A DNA stretch of 15,529 nt, taken from the NCBI GenBank assembly GCA_964412115.1, contig CAYPMM010000023.1:1-15529 (forward strand), in the 5' to 3' direction. Of this stretch, positions 1-6,851 are shown piece by piece. The translations under genes and the position numbers were made by a program. A model generated the notes under the pieces. The model was not told the DNA's origin and did not search any database. It was given only the letters and a program-made list of their open reading frames with translations. This DNA comes from HO2-45-28 sp964412115. GTDB taxonomy: Bacteria > Patescibacteriota > Minisyncoccia > HO2-45-28. Within the stretch, counting starts at the first letter, position 1. Every line of letters starts with the position of its first letter.

Positions 1-102
1 AACGCCGACCAAAAAGTAAAAAGCGACAACTTCCGATGCCGGCCTATTTTCAACCACGACTCTTATGCCATTTGAAAGCTTGGCGACTACCGGATGCGGC
101 AT
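1..102 (-). CDS. M16 (insulinase-like) zinc peptidase, N-terminal fragment
   Basis: This is a partial gene: its first 34 codons are visible and the rest lies beyond the left edge. The protein begins MPHPVVAKLSNGIRVVVENR and continues PASEVVAFYFLVGV. This is the opening beta-strand pattern of M16 peptidases (LsNGlrVv.e..p.s..va...lvGv), which comes just before the HxxEH zinc motif; that motif is outside the window. The ATG at 102 is preceded by a clear AAGGAGG on the minus strand (117-111), one of the few good Shine-Dalgarno sites here. It follows nrdJ on the same strand but is separated from it by a hairpin/T-tract terminator, so it probably has its own promoter. Family members are processing-type proteases acting on peptides or exported proteins. 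Only the N-terminus supports the call. Confidence 0.72.
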   Translation of the reverse strand, partial: MPHPVVAKLSNGIRVVVENRPASEVVAFYFLVGV

Positions 103-110
103 TTCTTTTT

Positions 111-117
111 CCTCCTT
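111..117 (-). promoter_or_regulatory. Strong Shine-Dalgarno of the M16 peptidase gene
   Basis: The minus strand reads AAGGAGG, then 8 nt, then ATG. This matches the anti-SD core well and fixes the start. It stands out because most genes in the window have no SD. Confidence 0.8.
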
Positions 118-122
118 TTTTG

Positions 123-152
123 TCAAACAAAAACCGCGCTTATGATAGCGCG
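123..152 (-). terminator. Intrinsic terminator after nrdJ
   Basis: On the minus strand CGCGCT (152-147), loop ATCATA, AGCGCG (140-135) form a 6-bp GC-rich stem followed by GTTTTTGTTT. It lies in the 81-nt gap between the nrdJ stop and the M16 start and should separate the two transcription units. Confidence 0.7.
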
Positions 153-170
153 ATTCTCCGATAAGAGCAA
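142..170 (-). promoter_or_regulatory. Candidate promoter for the M16 peptidase gene
   Basis: Minus strand: TTGCTC (170-165), 17-nt spacer, TATCAT (147-142). The -10 matches the consensus at 5 of 6 positions, the -35 only at 3 of 6. A start about 7 nt downstream gives a leader of roughly 33 nt carrying the AAGGAGG. The -10 box lies in the loop and stem edge of the nrdJ terminator. The call rests on the spacing and is tentative. Confidence 0.4.
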
Positions 171-183
171 GGTTTTTGTGCTA

Positions 184-2937
184 TCAGCACCCTCCGCTGG
201 CTTCTCCGCACTGGGTGCAGGTCAGGCAGGTGCCGGTGCGAATCATCATTCCTCCACAAATTCGGCAGACGGTCTCGGCGTAAACCACACTCGGCGCGGC
301 ACTCGGCATGGCGCCGGCGGACGCGGTCCTGACCGCTTGAGAGGATGTGTCTTTTTCCGGCTTTATAAAGTCCTTGGATATAATGTCTTCCAGGTGTCCC
401 CCGTTTTTTCCGTTCATTCCGAATGATGCCAAATCGGAGTCCGGAAGAAATCTTAAAGCCAAGTATCTGAAAATGTAATCGGTTATTGAAGTTGCCACCT
501 GAACATCCGGATTTTCGGTAAAACCCATCGGTTCGTATCTGCCGTATATGAATTTGCGGCAAAGAGTTTGCAAAGGGACATGATGCTGAAGAGCCATTGA
601 AATGGAAATGGCGAAAGCATCCAGAAGTCCCGCCAATGTTGAGCCCTGTTTGGCCATGCGGATAAAAATTTCAGCCAAGGTGCCGTCGTTATAGGCGCTG
701 TAAGTGAGGAAGCCCTTGTGTCCGGCAATAACAAATTTGTGCGTCTCGGAACTCCTGACTGGCGGCAGTTTGCGCTGGCTCGGACCGTGGCCCGTCCCGA
801 CATCCTTCGTTTTTTTATCCTCTTTTTTTCCGCTGGACAAGGGCTGGGCCGCCTTGCACCCGTCGCGATAAACGGCAAACGCTTTGAGGCCCATTTTCCA
901 GCCCATCATAAGGGCATCGGTAATTTCTTCAACGGGCGTGGAAGCCGGCATGTTAAATGTTTTGGAAATGGCGCCCGAAATAAACGGCTGGACCGAGGCT
1001 ACCATTTTTACGTGTCCTTGCCACGCGATTGAGCGGGTTCCGCCCGCGGGAGTAACGGCACAGTCAAAAACCGCCAGGTGTTCATCTTTCAGGTGCGGAG
1101 CCCCCTCCACGCGCCCGTTTTCTTCCACCCACGCGACAATATCGCCCGACTGTTCTTGAGAATAGCCAAGCCGTTTTAAGCCCGCAGGAATTGTTTCGGC
1201 CGCGAACTTCATCATTCCACCGCCCACAAGCTGTTTATAAATGACCGGCGCGAAAAGCGGTTCAATGCCGGTTGTGGCACAGTCCATCATAAGAGCGATC
1301 GTGCCGGTGGGCGCGATTACCGTTACCTGGGAATTTCTGACGCCGTAGTCCTTGGACAAATTCGCGGCTTCATCCCACGCGTCTTTTGCCGCCGAATACA
1401 GCTTTTCATCCGACAAGTGTTCTTTTTTTATGTTTTCAACTTCTTTGCGGTGCATCTCAATTACATTCAGCTGGGGTGCGCGATTCAGTTCAAAACCGGC
1501 GTAGGGCCCCATCTTTCCGGCAATCAAAGCGGAAAAACGATAGGCCTCCCCGCACATAAGAGCGGTAATTGAGCCGGCCCAAGCCCGGCCCTCTTCGGAG
1601 TCATAAGGAATGCCCAGAGTCGTCAGAAGTCCGCCGATATTCGCGAAACCAAGCCCCAACTGCCTGTAATCATGCGCCGTTTTTTCAATTTTTTCCGTGG
1701 GATAGGAAGAATGCCCGACAAGAATGTCCTGGGCTAGAATCACCACATCAACCGCTTGAATGAAATCCTTGACTTTGAAAGTTCCGTCGTCATTTAAAAA
1801 TTTAATAAGGTTTATGGAGGCGAGATTGCAAGCGGAATTATTAAGATGCATATATTCGGAACAAGGATTGCATCCCTCAATCGGCCCGGTGTTCGGGCAG
1901 GTGTGCCAGCGGCTAATAGTGTCTTTATAATGAATCCCCGGGTCGGCGCATTCCCATGCCGCTTGGGCTATTTCACGCATTAGGTCCCGCGCGCGGTAGG
2001 TGTCGGCCTCTTTGCCCGAAACAACATAGCGAGTTTTCCAGTCGCCGTCATTTTCAACTGCCTTGAAAAATTCATCTGAAAGACGGACGGAATTATTGGC
2101 GTTTTGATACTGGATTGAGCGCCAGGCTGGCTCGTTGATGTCGGCCATGTTATAGCCCGCCCCAATCAAAGCGCGTACCTTTTTTTCTTCCTCCGCCTTA
2201 CAGCGAATAAAATCAATTATGTCAGGGTGTTCGGCATCCAAAAGAACCATCTTTGCCGCCCGTCTGGTGGCGCCTCCGGAAGCAATCATTCCCGCCACAG
2301 AATCGGCTCCGCGCATAAATGAAACCGGACCCGACGAATATCCGCCCTGTGAAAGCGGTTCCTTGCTTGAACGAAGTTTTGAAAGATTGACGCCCGCTCC
2401 CGAACCGCCCTTAAAAATCATGGCTTCGGTCCGTATCCATTCCATGATTGACTCCATATTATCTTCGGCGTTTAGGATAAAACAGGCCGAGCATTGGGGT
2501 TTTTCTTTTACGCCCACATTAAACCAAACAGGGCTGTTGAAAGCGGCTTTTTGAAAAAGCAACAAATGGGTCAGCTCGTCTTCAAAGGTCTCGGCTTCTC
2601 TGGCGGAACGAAAATATCCGGAATTTTGTCCCCAAACCCTAATTGTCTTTACCACCCGATCAATAATCTGACGAATAGAGTGTTCGCGGGCCTCTCCGTG
2701 TCCCCTGAAATATTTTGCTCCAGCAATTCCCGAAGCGTTCAGCGACCAAAAAGAAGGAAACTCTCCTTTTACGTCAACCTGTTTTCCGGAAGGTCCCGCG
2801 GTTTTGTGCGTTCTGATTTCCCACTCAACATCTTCGTAAGGATGACGGCCGGGTTTCGTAAAATAACGCCGGACAGAGTAGCCCGGCTTTGATGATGTGT
2901 TTTGCGGTTTGGAGTTTAAAAGTTTGGCCTGTGACAT
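184..2937 (-). CDS. nrdJ: Adenosylcobalamin-dependent (class II) ribonucleotide reductase
   Basis: Reduces ribonucleotides to deoxyribonucleotides using a radical generated from adenosylcobalamin; cytoplasmic. The protein has 917 residues, full length for the large NrdJ type. The N-terminal RYFTKPGRHPYEDVEWE (residues 24-40) is typical of the family. FNSPVWFNVG (133-142) and QCSACF (148-153) carry the redox cysteine region. GGSGAGVNLSKLRSS spans 177-191. NPCSE (357-361) holds the thiyl-radical Cys359 and Glu361. IAPTGTIALMMDC spans 541-553. A TSCPD-type domain lies at about 735-800 and a C-terminal cysteine tail (C891, C894, C904, C907, C910, C917) probably binds zinc or re-reduces the active site. 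The ATG at 2937 has no SD but lies 36 nt from a good -10. The stop is TGA followed at once by TAG. No NrdA/NrdB or NrdR is visible. Identity is near certain. Confidence 0.97.
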   Translation of the reverse strand: MSQAKLLNSKPQNTSSKPGYSVRRYFTKPGRHPYEDVEWEIRTHKTAGPSGKQVDVKGEFPSFWSLNASGIAGAKYFRGHGEAREHSIRQIIDRVVKTIRVWGQNSGYFRSAREAETFEDELTHLLLFQKAAFNSPVWFNVGVKEKPQCSACFILNAEDNMESIMEWIRTEAMIFKGGSGAGVNLSKLRSSKEPLSQGGYSSGPVSFMRGADSVAGMIASGGATRRAAKMVLLDAEHPDIIDFIRCKAEEEKKVRALIGAGYNMADINEPAWRSIQYQNANNSVRLSDEFFKAVENDGDWKTRYVVSGKEADTYRARDLMREIAQAAWECADPGIHYKDTISRWHTCPNTGPIEGCNPCSEYMHLNNSACNLASINLIKFLNDDGTFKVKDFIQAVDVVILAQDILVGHSSYPTEKIEKTAHDYRQLGLGFANIGGLLTTLGIPYDSEEGRAWAGSITALMCGEAYRFSALIAGKMGPYAGFELNRAPQLNVIEMHRKEVENIKKEHLSDEKLYSAAKDAWDEAANLSKDYGVRNSQVTVIAPTGTIALMMDCATTGIEPLFAPVIYKQLVGGGMMKFAAETIPAGLKRLGYSQEQSGDIVAWVEENGRVEGAPHLKDEHLAVFDCAVTPAGGTRSIAWQGHVKMVASVQPFISGAISKTFNMPASTPVEEITDALMMGWKMGLKAFAVYRDGCKAAQPLSSGKKEDKKTKDVGTGHGPSQRKLPPVRSSETHKFVIAGHKGFLTYSAYNDGTLAEIFIRMAKQGSTLAGLLDAFAISISMALQHHVPLQTLCRKFIYGRYEPMGFTENPDVQVATSITDYIFRYLALRFLPDSDLASFGMNGKNGGHLEDIISKDFIKPEKDTSSQAVRTASAGAMPSAAPSVVYAETVCRICGGMMIRTGTCLTCTQCGEASGGC

Positions 2938-2973
2938 AAGTTAAATAGTGGACAATAAAACTTTATATTTTTA

Positions 2974-3002
2974 ATTATACTCCCGGCGCAAAAACCGCTC
3001 AA
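2974..3002 (-). promoter_or_regulatory. nrdJ promoter
   Basis: Minus strand: TTGAGC (3002-2997), exactly 17 nt, TATAAT (2979-2974), a perfect -10. The predicted start near 2967 leaves an SD-less leader of about 29 nt. No riboswitch would fit in it, so B12 control by a leader element is unlikely. Confidence 0.75.
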
Positions 3003-3023
3003 CCGTATTAAAGGTTATAATTT

Positions 3024-3032
3024 TGTGGATAA
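3024..3032 (-). promoter_or_regulatory. Consensus DnaA box upstream of nrdJ
   Basis: The minus strand reads TTATCCACA, a perfect match to the strong E. coli-type DnaA box, centred about 61 bp upstream of the predicted nrdJ start and 22 bp above the -35. It is the only exact 9-mer I found in the window. Function is inferred from the match and position. Confidence 0.5.
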
Positions 3033-3048
3033 GCCCGAAAAAAGCTGG

Positions 3049-3075
3049 AAAAATAAAAAACCGCCGGATGGGCGG
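3049..3075 (-). terminator. Intrinsic terminator after ftsZ
   Basis: Minus strand: CCGCC, loop CATCC, GGCGG (3075-3061), followed by TTTTTTATTTTT (3060-3049). A classic hairpin plus U-tract, 18 nt after the ftsZ stop, closing the lepB-to-ftsZ run. Confidence 0.88.
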
Positions 3076-3084
3076 ACTATGAAC

Positions 3085-3102
3085 GAGGGGTGTTACCCCC
3101 TC
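3085..3102. repeat. Short inverted repeat over the ftsZ stop codon
   Basis: GAGGGG and CCCCTC form a 6-bp stem around TGTTAC, which contains the ftsZ TAA on the opposite strand. No T-run follows, so it is not itself a terminator. It lies just before the terminator hairpin. Confidence 0.45.
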
Positions 3103-4190
3103 TTTGACCTCCTTAGAAACGCCGGAACGGCCTCCCAGTCGGTTTCATCGGCTTCTTCTTTTTTGTTTAAGATGACGCCGTTTGAGTTTCCGTTCTTTTC
3201 CTTGTCGTTTTGGAATAGTTTTTGTATCCGGCCTTCCGAAGGGAAGCCCGAAGCAATGACTGTTATCTTAAATTCTCCTTTTTTCAGCCGGTCGTCATGA
3301 AAAGCGCCGAAAATTACCTTGGCATCCTTATCAATCGCGCCGGTTATGGCCCGGGCAGCCTCCTGTATCTCCCACATGGTCATGTCCTCTCCGCCCGATA
3401 CGGCAAAAAGAACTCCTCTCGCGCCATCAATGGACATGTCCAAAAGAGGAGAACTTATGGCTTCTCTGGCGGCCTCCTCGGCTCTTTTTTCTCCGGACGA
3501 TTTCCCAATGCCCATTAATGCCGAACCCGAATTGGACATAATCGCTCTTACGTCCGAGAAGTCAACGTTTATTATTCCGGGCATGGTGATTAAGTCCGAT
3601 ATGCCCTGAACCGCTTGGCGCAAAACATCATCACACATGGCAAAAGCCGAAAGAAAAGAAGTGTTCTTGTCAACGACCGCGAGCAGTCGGTCATTTGGAA
3701 TGACGATCATCGCATCCACGTTGTTTCTAAGTTTGGTCAGGCCTTCTTCGGCAATCTGAACTCTTTTAAGTCCCTCAAAAGCAAACGGCTTGGTGACAAC
3801 GGCGATGGTCAAAATACCGGCTTCTTTGGCCATTGAGGCGACTACGGGTGCTGCTCCGCTTCCGGTCCCTCCGCCAAAACCGCAAGTGACAAAAACCATA
3901 TCCGCGCCCTTAAGCGCTTCTTCAATCTCGGCTTTGTTTTCTTCGGCCGCCTGCCTTCCGAGATCGGGGTCCATGCCGGCCCCAAGCCCGCGAGTCACCG
4001 CGCGTCCGATGTGAATCTTTTTTTGCATCATACTGTGATGCAAATCCTGCGCATCGGTATTTATGCCTATGAAATCAACCCCTTTTACTTTGGAGCTGAT
4101 CATGTGGTCAACGGCGTTTAAGCCCGATCCGCCGACTCCGACGACTTTTACCCGCGCGAATGTTTCTACGTCTGGTTTTACTTGAGGCAT
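3093..4190 (-). CDS. ftsZ: Cell-division GTPase FtsZ
   Basis: Tubulin homologue that polymerises with GTP into the midcell ring. 365 residues, near the usual 350-400. The nucleotide fold starts with KVVGVGGSGLNAVDHM (15-30). The tubulin signature GFGGGTGSGAAP is at 104-115. The T7 synergy loop NVDFSDVR is at 208-215, with D210 and D213 acting on the neighbouring subunit's GTP. A short linker (about 325-348, rich in N, K, E) leads to the C-terminal peptide DWEAVPAFLRR (351-361), the docking site for FtsA and other partners. It lies directly downstream of ftsA with an 80-nt AT-rich gap, so it is probably co-transcribed but may also have its own promoter. The ATG at 4190 has no SD. All catalytic elements are intact. 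Confidence 0.98.
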   Translation of the reverse strand: MPQVKPDVETFARVKVVGVGGSGLNAVDHMISSKVKGVDFIGINTDAQDLHHSMMQKKIHIGRAVTRGLGAGMDPDLGRQAAEENKAEIEEALKGADMVFVTCGFGGGTGSGAAPVVASMAKEAGILTIAVVTKPFAFEGLKRVQIAEEGLTKLRNNVDAMIVIPNDRLLAVVDKNTSFLSAFAMCDDVLRQAVQGISDLITMPGIINVDFSDVRAIMSNSGSALMGIGKSSGEKRAEEAAREAISSPLLDMSIDGARGVLFAVSGGEDMTMWEIQEAARAITGAIDKDAKVIFGAFHDDRLKKGEFKITVIASGFPSEGRIQKLFQNDKEKNGNSNGVILNKKEEADETDWEAVPAFLRRSKRG

Positions 4191-4199
4191 AAAAATTAA

Positions 4200-4239
4200 T
4201 TTATATTGATAGTTTATAGTTTATGGTTTTCGGGCGCAA
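4200..4239 (-). promoter_or_regulatory. Candidate internal promoter region for ftsZ
   Basis: The ftsA-ftsZ gap carries two TATAAA boxes on the minus strand (4218-4213 and 4205-4200). The nearer one is 9 nt from the ftsZ ATG. A possible -35, TTGCGC (4239-4234), lies 15 nt above the farther box. The AT-rich sequence makes chance matches likely, so this is tentative. Confidence 0.35.
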
Positions 4240-4270
4240 CTTGACCTTGATAAAAAGATAGTTTGTATTT

Positions 4271-5437
4271 TTACGGCAAAAGGGATTTGAGCCAGCGCAA
4301 AACCGCGCCGCCGGTTTTGCGCGTGATTTCAAAACCGTAATCATTTTGTCCTTTGGCCGAATCGTGGGCCATAAGGCAGAGCCCGACTGCCACCGCCCAA
4401 GGCCCCGGCTCAAGCCCGTCGGGCATTCTCACTTCGTCAAATTGGCCGATTTGCGCCGGAAGTTCAAGATAATCTTTGGCAAAACCGGCAATTTCGGAAA
4501 GCCCGGCTCCTCCTCCGGTGAGCACTGCTCCGGCCGGAAGAAGACGCACCCGTTCAATTTTTTTCAAATGTTTGTTGGCCAGCTCAAAAATATCCGAGAG
4601 GCGGGCCGAAATAATTTCGGCCAGCTGTTTTTTTGCCGGAACAGACGGCGTTGAAAAATTTTTCTTCATTTCTTCGGCCTCGTCAATCGGTATTCTAAAT
4701 CCCAGAGCCACGTCATTCGTGATGTTAAAAGAGCCGTACGGCAGAACTTCAAGCGATATGGGAAGACCCTCCTCAAAAACGACCAGGGACGAGGTTGAGG
4801 CGCCTATGTCCAGCAAAATTGAGCCGACTTCCTTGTGGCGCTTCGGCAAAACCGCCCGCGCCGCCGCAATTGGCGAGGCAACGACGTCTTCGGCCATCAA
4901 GCCGGCCAGCTCCATCGCGCGAACCGCGTTTCTTACGTCTTTTGACAAGGCAGTTACAAAAATTGAGTCGCACTCCAATTTTGAACCGGCCATTCCGACC
5001 GGATTCGGCGTTTTAAACTGCCCGTCAACCGTAAACGACAGAGGAAAGCTGTGCAAGACGTCCCGATTGGTAAGAGGCTCGATATTTGACTGGCACTGAT
5101 CAACTGCCCGCTTGGCGTCAAATTCGGAAATCTCGTTAGAGGCCCTTGAAACCATAATCAGGCCCTTGGAACGAAGAGCCGACAAATCCGTTCCGCCGAC
5201 GGACAAAACTCCCGAACGCAGGCGCAAGCCTGATCTTTTTTCGGCCATGGCCACCGACGCTTTAAGACTTTTTGAAACTTCTTCAACGTCAATTATTTTA
5301 CCCCTTCTTATGCCTGTTGACGGCGCGAATCCGACGCCCAAAATTTTAAGGCCGCCTCCTTTTCCGTCCCATCCGCCGACGGCGCTTGAAACCCCCGAAC
5401 TGCCGATATCAACGCCTAGGATAAAATTTTTAGCCAT
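4271..5437 (-). CDS. ftsA: Cell-division protein FtsA (actin-like membrane anchor of FtsZ)
   Basis: Actin-fold ATPase that ties FtsZ to the membrane and recruits the division machinery. 388 residues. Phosphate-1 loop VDIGSSGV (9-16). The SHS2/1C region at about 80-165 includes VLSVGGTDL. Phosphate-2 LLDIGASTSSLVVFEEG (208-224). Adenosine motif VLTGGGAGL (305-313). The C-terminus AVLRWLKSLLP (378-388) forms the expected amphipathic membrane-targeting helix. The start codon lies inside the end of ybeY (22-nt overlap), suggesting translational coupling. AAGG and GGAG lie just upstream of the ATG, making this one of the few operon genes with an SD-like sequence. ftsZ follows. Confidence 0.96.
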   Translation of the reverse strand: MAKNFILGVDIGSSGVSSAVGGWDGKGGGLKILGVGFAPSTGIRRGKIIDVEEVSKSLKASVAMAEKRSGLRLRSGVLSVGGTDLSALRSKGLIMVSRASNEISEFDAKRAVDQCQSNIEPLTNRDVLHSFPLSFTVDGQFKTPNPVGMAGSKLECDSIFVTALSKDVRNAVRAMELAGLMAEDVVASPIAAARAVLPKRHKEVGSILLDIGASTSSLVVFEEGLPISLEVLPYGSFNITNDVALGFRIPIDEAEEMKKNFSTPSVPAKKQLAEIISARLSDIFELANKHLKKIERVRLLPAGAVLTGGGAGLSEIAGFAKDYLELPAQIGQFDEVRMPDGLEPGPWAVAVGLCLMAHDSAKGQNDYGFEITRKTGGAVLRWLKSLLP

Positions 5438-5796
5438 TTTTTCTCCGCCTTATTCATAATTTTAAATTCTTTTTGGGTATTGTGTTTAAAACCTTTTAAA
5501 TGCAAAAGTGCGTGAATATATAAAAAAATAATGTGGGTTCTAAAAGATTGTCCAACGGCCTTTGCCTCGCTATGGGCTAAAGGCAGGTTTAAAAATATTT
5601 CTCCCGAATTCCCGCCAAACCCGAATGATAAAACGTTGGCCGGCTTGTTTTTTTGGCGGTATTTGCGGTTGATTCGCTTCATTTCTTTATCGCCGGCAAA
5701 AACAAGGCTTAAATCGTATTCTTTAAAAAGAACTCTGTCTTTAATCTTTTTCCAGCTCACCTGCGGCAGCGGAAACTTGGTAAGATTTATGACCAT
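5416..5796 (-). CDS. ybeY: Endoribonuclease YbeY (16S rRNA maturation)
   Basis: Zinc-dependent single-strand endoribonuclease family involved in 16S rRNA 3'-end maturation and ribosome quality control. 126 residues, shorter than the usual 150 or so and mainly trimmed at the N-terminus. The zinc motif HALLHLKGFKH (95-105) gives H95, H99 and H105 in the HxxxHxxxxxH arrangement. The conserved NVLSFGFG (54-61) and GEIFLN (65-70) strands precede it. The ATG at 5796 lies 12 nt after the yqeY stop with no clear SD. The 3' end overlaps ftsA by 22 nt. Placement with rpsU and yqeY fits a translation role. Confidence 0.9.
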   Translation of the reverse strand: MVINLTKFPLPQVSWKKIKDRVLFKEYDLSLVFAGDKEMKRINRKYRQKNKPANVLSFGFGGNSGEIFLNLPLAHSEAKAVGQSFRTHIIFLYIHALLHLKGFKHNTQKEFKIMNKAEKKWLKILS

Positions 5797-5808
5797 TTTC
5801 CAAATTAG

Positions 5809-6261
5809 CTATTTAAAGAGCGCCTTTTTGACCGCGTCTGAAACCCTGTCGCCGGAAGCCTTTCCTTTTAAAACCGCCATGGCCACCTTCATAACCTTGC
5901 CGAAGTCTCCCGGTCCTCCAGCACCCGCTTCACGGACACTTTCTTCAACAATACGCCCTAAATCTTCATCCGAAATTTCCGCCGGAAGATAAGAGGAAAT
6001 TATTTTTGCCTCGCTTTCCTCTTTTAAAGCCGTTTCTTCCCTTCCGCCCCGGCGGAACTCGCCCGCGGCGTCTTTGCGCTTTTTAAGCTCTTTGGAAAGA
6101 ATGTCCAGCGACTCCTCGTCCGAAAGACCGACGTCTTTTTTCAAAACTTCTATTTCACGATTCGCGATAGACGCCAAAACCATCCGCAAAACCGAAACCT
6201 TAAGGGCTTCGCCCGATCTCATGGCGCTTTTCAGGTCGTCTTCAATCTTTTTTTTGAGCAT
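5809..6261 (-). CDS. yqeY: GatB/YqeY domain protein
   Basis: 150 residues, the normal length of stand-alone YqeY proteins. It opens LKKKIEDDLKSAMRSGE and has ELKKRKDAAGEFRRGGRE and EAKIISSYLPAEISDEDL in the family order, followed by the helical GKVMKVAMAVLKGKASG tail. The domain resembles the tRNA-binding tail of the amidotransferase subunit GatB. The exact role of the free-standing form is not established, though a tRNA or translation link is likely. It starts 1 nt after the rpsU stop (TAAG then ATG), so it is translationally coupled; the common rpsU-yqeY neighbourhood supports the call. Confidence 0.92.
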   Translation of the reverse strand: MLKKKIEDDLKSAMRSGEALKVSVLRMVLASIANREIEVLKKDVGLSDEESLDILSKELKKRKDAAGEFRRGGREETALKEESEAKIISSYLPAEISDEDLGRIVEESVREAGAGGPGDFGKVMKVAMAVLKGKASGDRVSDAVKKALFK

Positions 6262-6262
6262 C

Positions 6263-6484
6263 TTAGCGCTCTTTTATTTTACCAAGTTTCCACAATTTTT
6301 CCAGCTCGCGCCTTCGCGCAATGCGCCTTAAAGCGTTTTTTTTCTTTTTAAAACTGGAGAGTTTCCGTTCGTGGAACCTAAGCTTTTTGGCTCTGGAAAC
6401 AATTCCGGCCTGCTGGACCTTTTTGGTAAAGCGCCTTAGGGCGCTTGATGCCGATTCGTTTTCGTGTCTTTTTATTTCAGCCAT
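6263..6484 (-). CDS. rpsU: Small ribosomal subunit protein bS21
   Basis: 73 residues, highly basic. The pattern SASSALRRFTKKVQQAGIV, then LRFHERKLSSFKKKKNALRR, is typical of S21. bS21 sits near the anti-Shine-Dalgarno region of 16S rRNA and influences initiation, which is of interest here because most genes lack an SD. The ATG at 6484 is 19 nt after the HIT stop, has no SD, and has a TATAAA 8 nt upstream. yqeY follows 1 nt after its stop. Confidence 0.94.
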   Translation of the reverse strand: MAEIKRHENESASSALRRFTKKVQQAGIVSRAKKLRFHERKLSSFKKKKNALRRIARRRELEKLWKLGKIKER

Positions 6485-6492
6485 AAAATCAG

Positions 6493-6519
6493 TTTATATA
6501 TTTTTACTGTTTTGTCCAA
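6493..6519 (-). promoter_or_regulatory. Candidate internal promoter for rpsU
   Basis: Minus strand: TTGGAC (6519-6514), 15-nt spacer, TATAAA (6498-6493), then 8 nt to the rpsU ATG. The -35 lies in the end of the HIT gene. The short spacer lowers confidence. Confidence 0.35.
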
Positions 6520-6830
6520 CCGCCCAGAAGATGCATGTGGAGATGGTCAATCACCTGCCCTCCGTCGCGTCCGACATTAAAAAGCAGTTTATAGCCTTTG
6601 AGGCCGGCTTTTTCGGCGAGTTCTTTGGCGGTAAAAATTAATTTTGAAATGATTTCTTTGTGATTATTTTTTAAGCGCGCTACTGACTGAATGTGTTCTT
6701 TGGGTATAACCAAATAGTGCATCGGAGCCGAGGGTTTTTTGTCTTCAAAAACCATAACGTCTTCGTCTTCAAAGATGACTTCGGCGGGTATTTCTTTTTT
6801 GGCAATTCGGCAAAAAACACAATCGTTCAT
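6504..6830 (-). CDS. HIT family (HinT-like) nucleotide phosphoramidase
   Basis: Purine nucleoside phosphoramidase family with the histidine triad. 108 residues. It has the N-terminal zinc pair CVFC (4-7) and strands AEVIFEDEDVMVFEDKKPSAPMHY. LVIPKEHI (40-47) is the usual nucleotide-binding segment, and the triad HLHMH (96-100, followed by LLGG) is intact. HinT proteins hydrolyse AMP-lysine and other aminoacyl adenylates, which fits its place directly after hisS. The ATG begins 1 nt after the hisS stop (TAAAATG), with no SD, so translation is probably coupled. Confidence 0.95.
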   Translation of the reverse strand: MNDCVFCRIAKKEIPAEVIFEDEDVMVFEDKKPSAPMHYLVIPKEHIQSVARLKNNHKEIISKLIFTAKELAEKAGLKGYKLLFNVGRDGGQVIDHLHMHLLGGWTKQ

Positions 6831-6851
6831 TTTAGTTTTTAGTTTTTAGTT
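6831..6851. repeat. Tandem 7-bp repeat at the hisS-HIT junction
   Basis: Three perfect copies of TTTAGTT in a row on the plus strand (6831-6851), continuing into a T-run. On the minus strand they encode the last residues (LKTKN) and the stop of hisS and end next to the HIT ATG. A 7-bp unit shifts the frame whenever a copy is gained or lost. Confidence 0.8.

Noticed and set aside
184..186. Possible UGA recoding (as in Gracilibacteria/SR1), because nrdJ ends TGA then TAG
   Set aside because: All other genes are complete without in-frame TGA and the nrdJ product is full length at the TGA. UGA-as-glycine genomes would show many internal TGA codons.
2494..2892. 132-codon plus-strand frame opposite the nrdJ N-terminus
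   Set aside because: Antisense to conserved NrdJ sequence, no SD or promoter, no recognisable protein pattern.
2938..2973. Cobalamin riboswitch in the nrdJ leader
   Set aside because: The predicted leader is about 29 nt, far too short for any B12 aptamer.
2938..3092. Replication origin near the DnaA box
   Set aside because: Only one exact box, no cluster and no dnaA/dnaN neighbours; a promoter-linked box is the simpler reading.
4476..5099. 207-codon plus-strand frame opposite ftsA
   Set aside because: Lies wholly antisense to a clearly conserved ftsA; composition (Ser/Arg/Pro rich) is that of a shadow frame.
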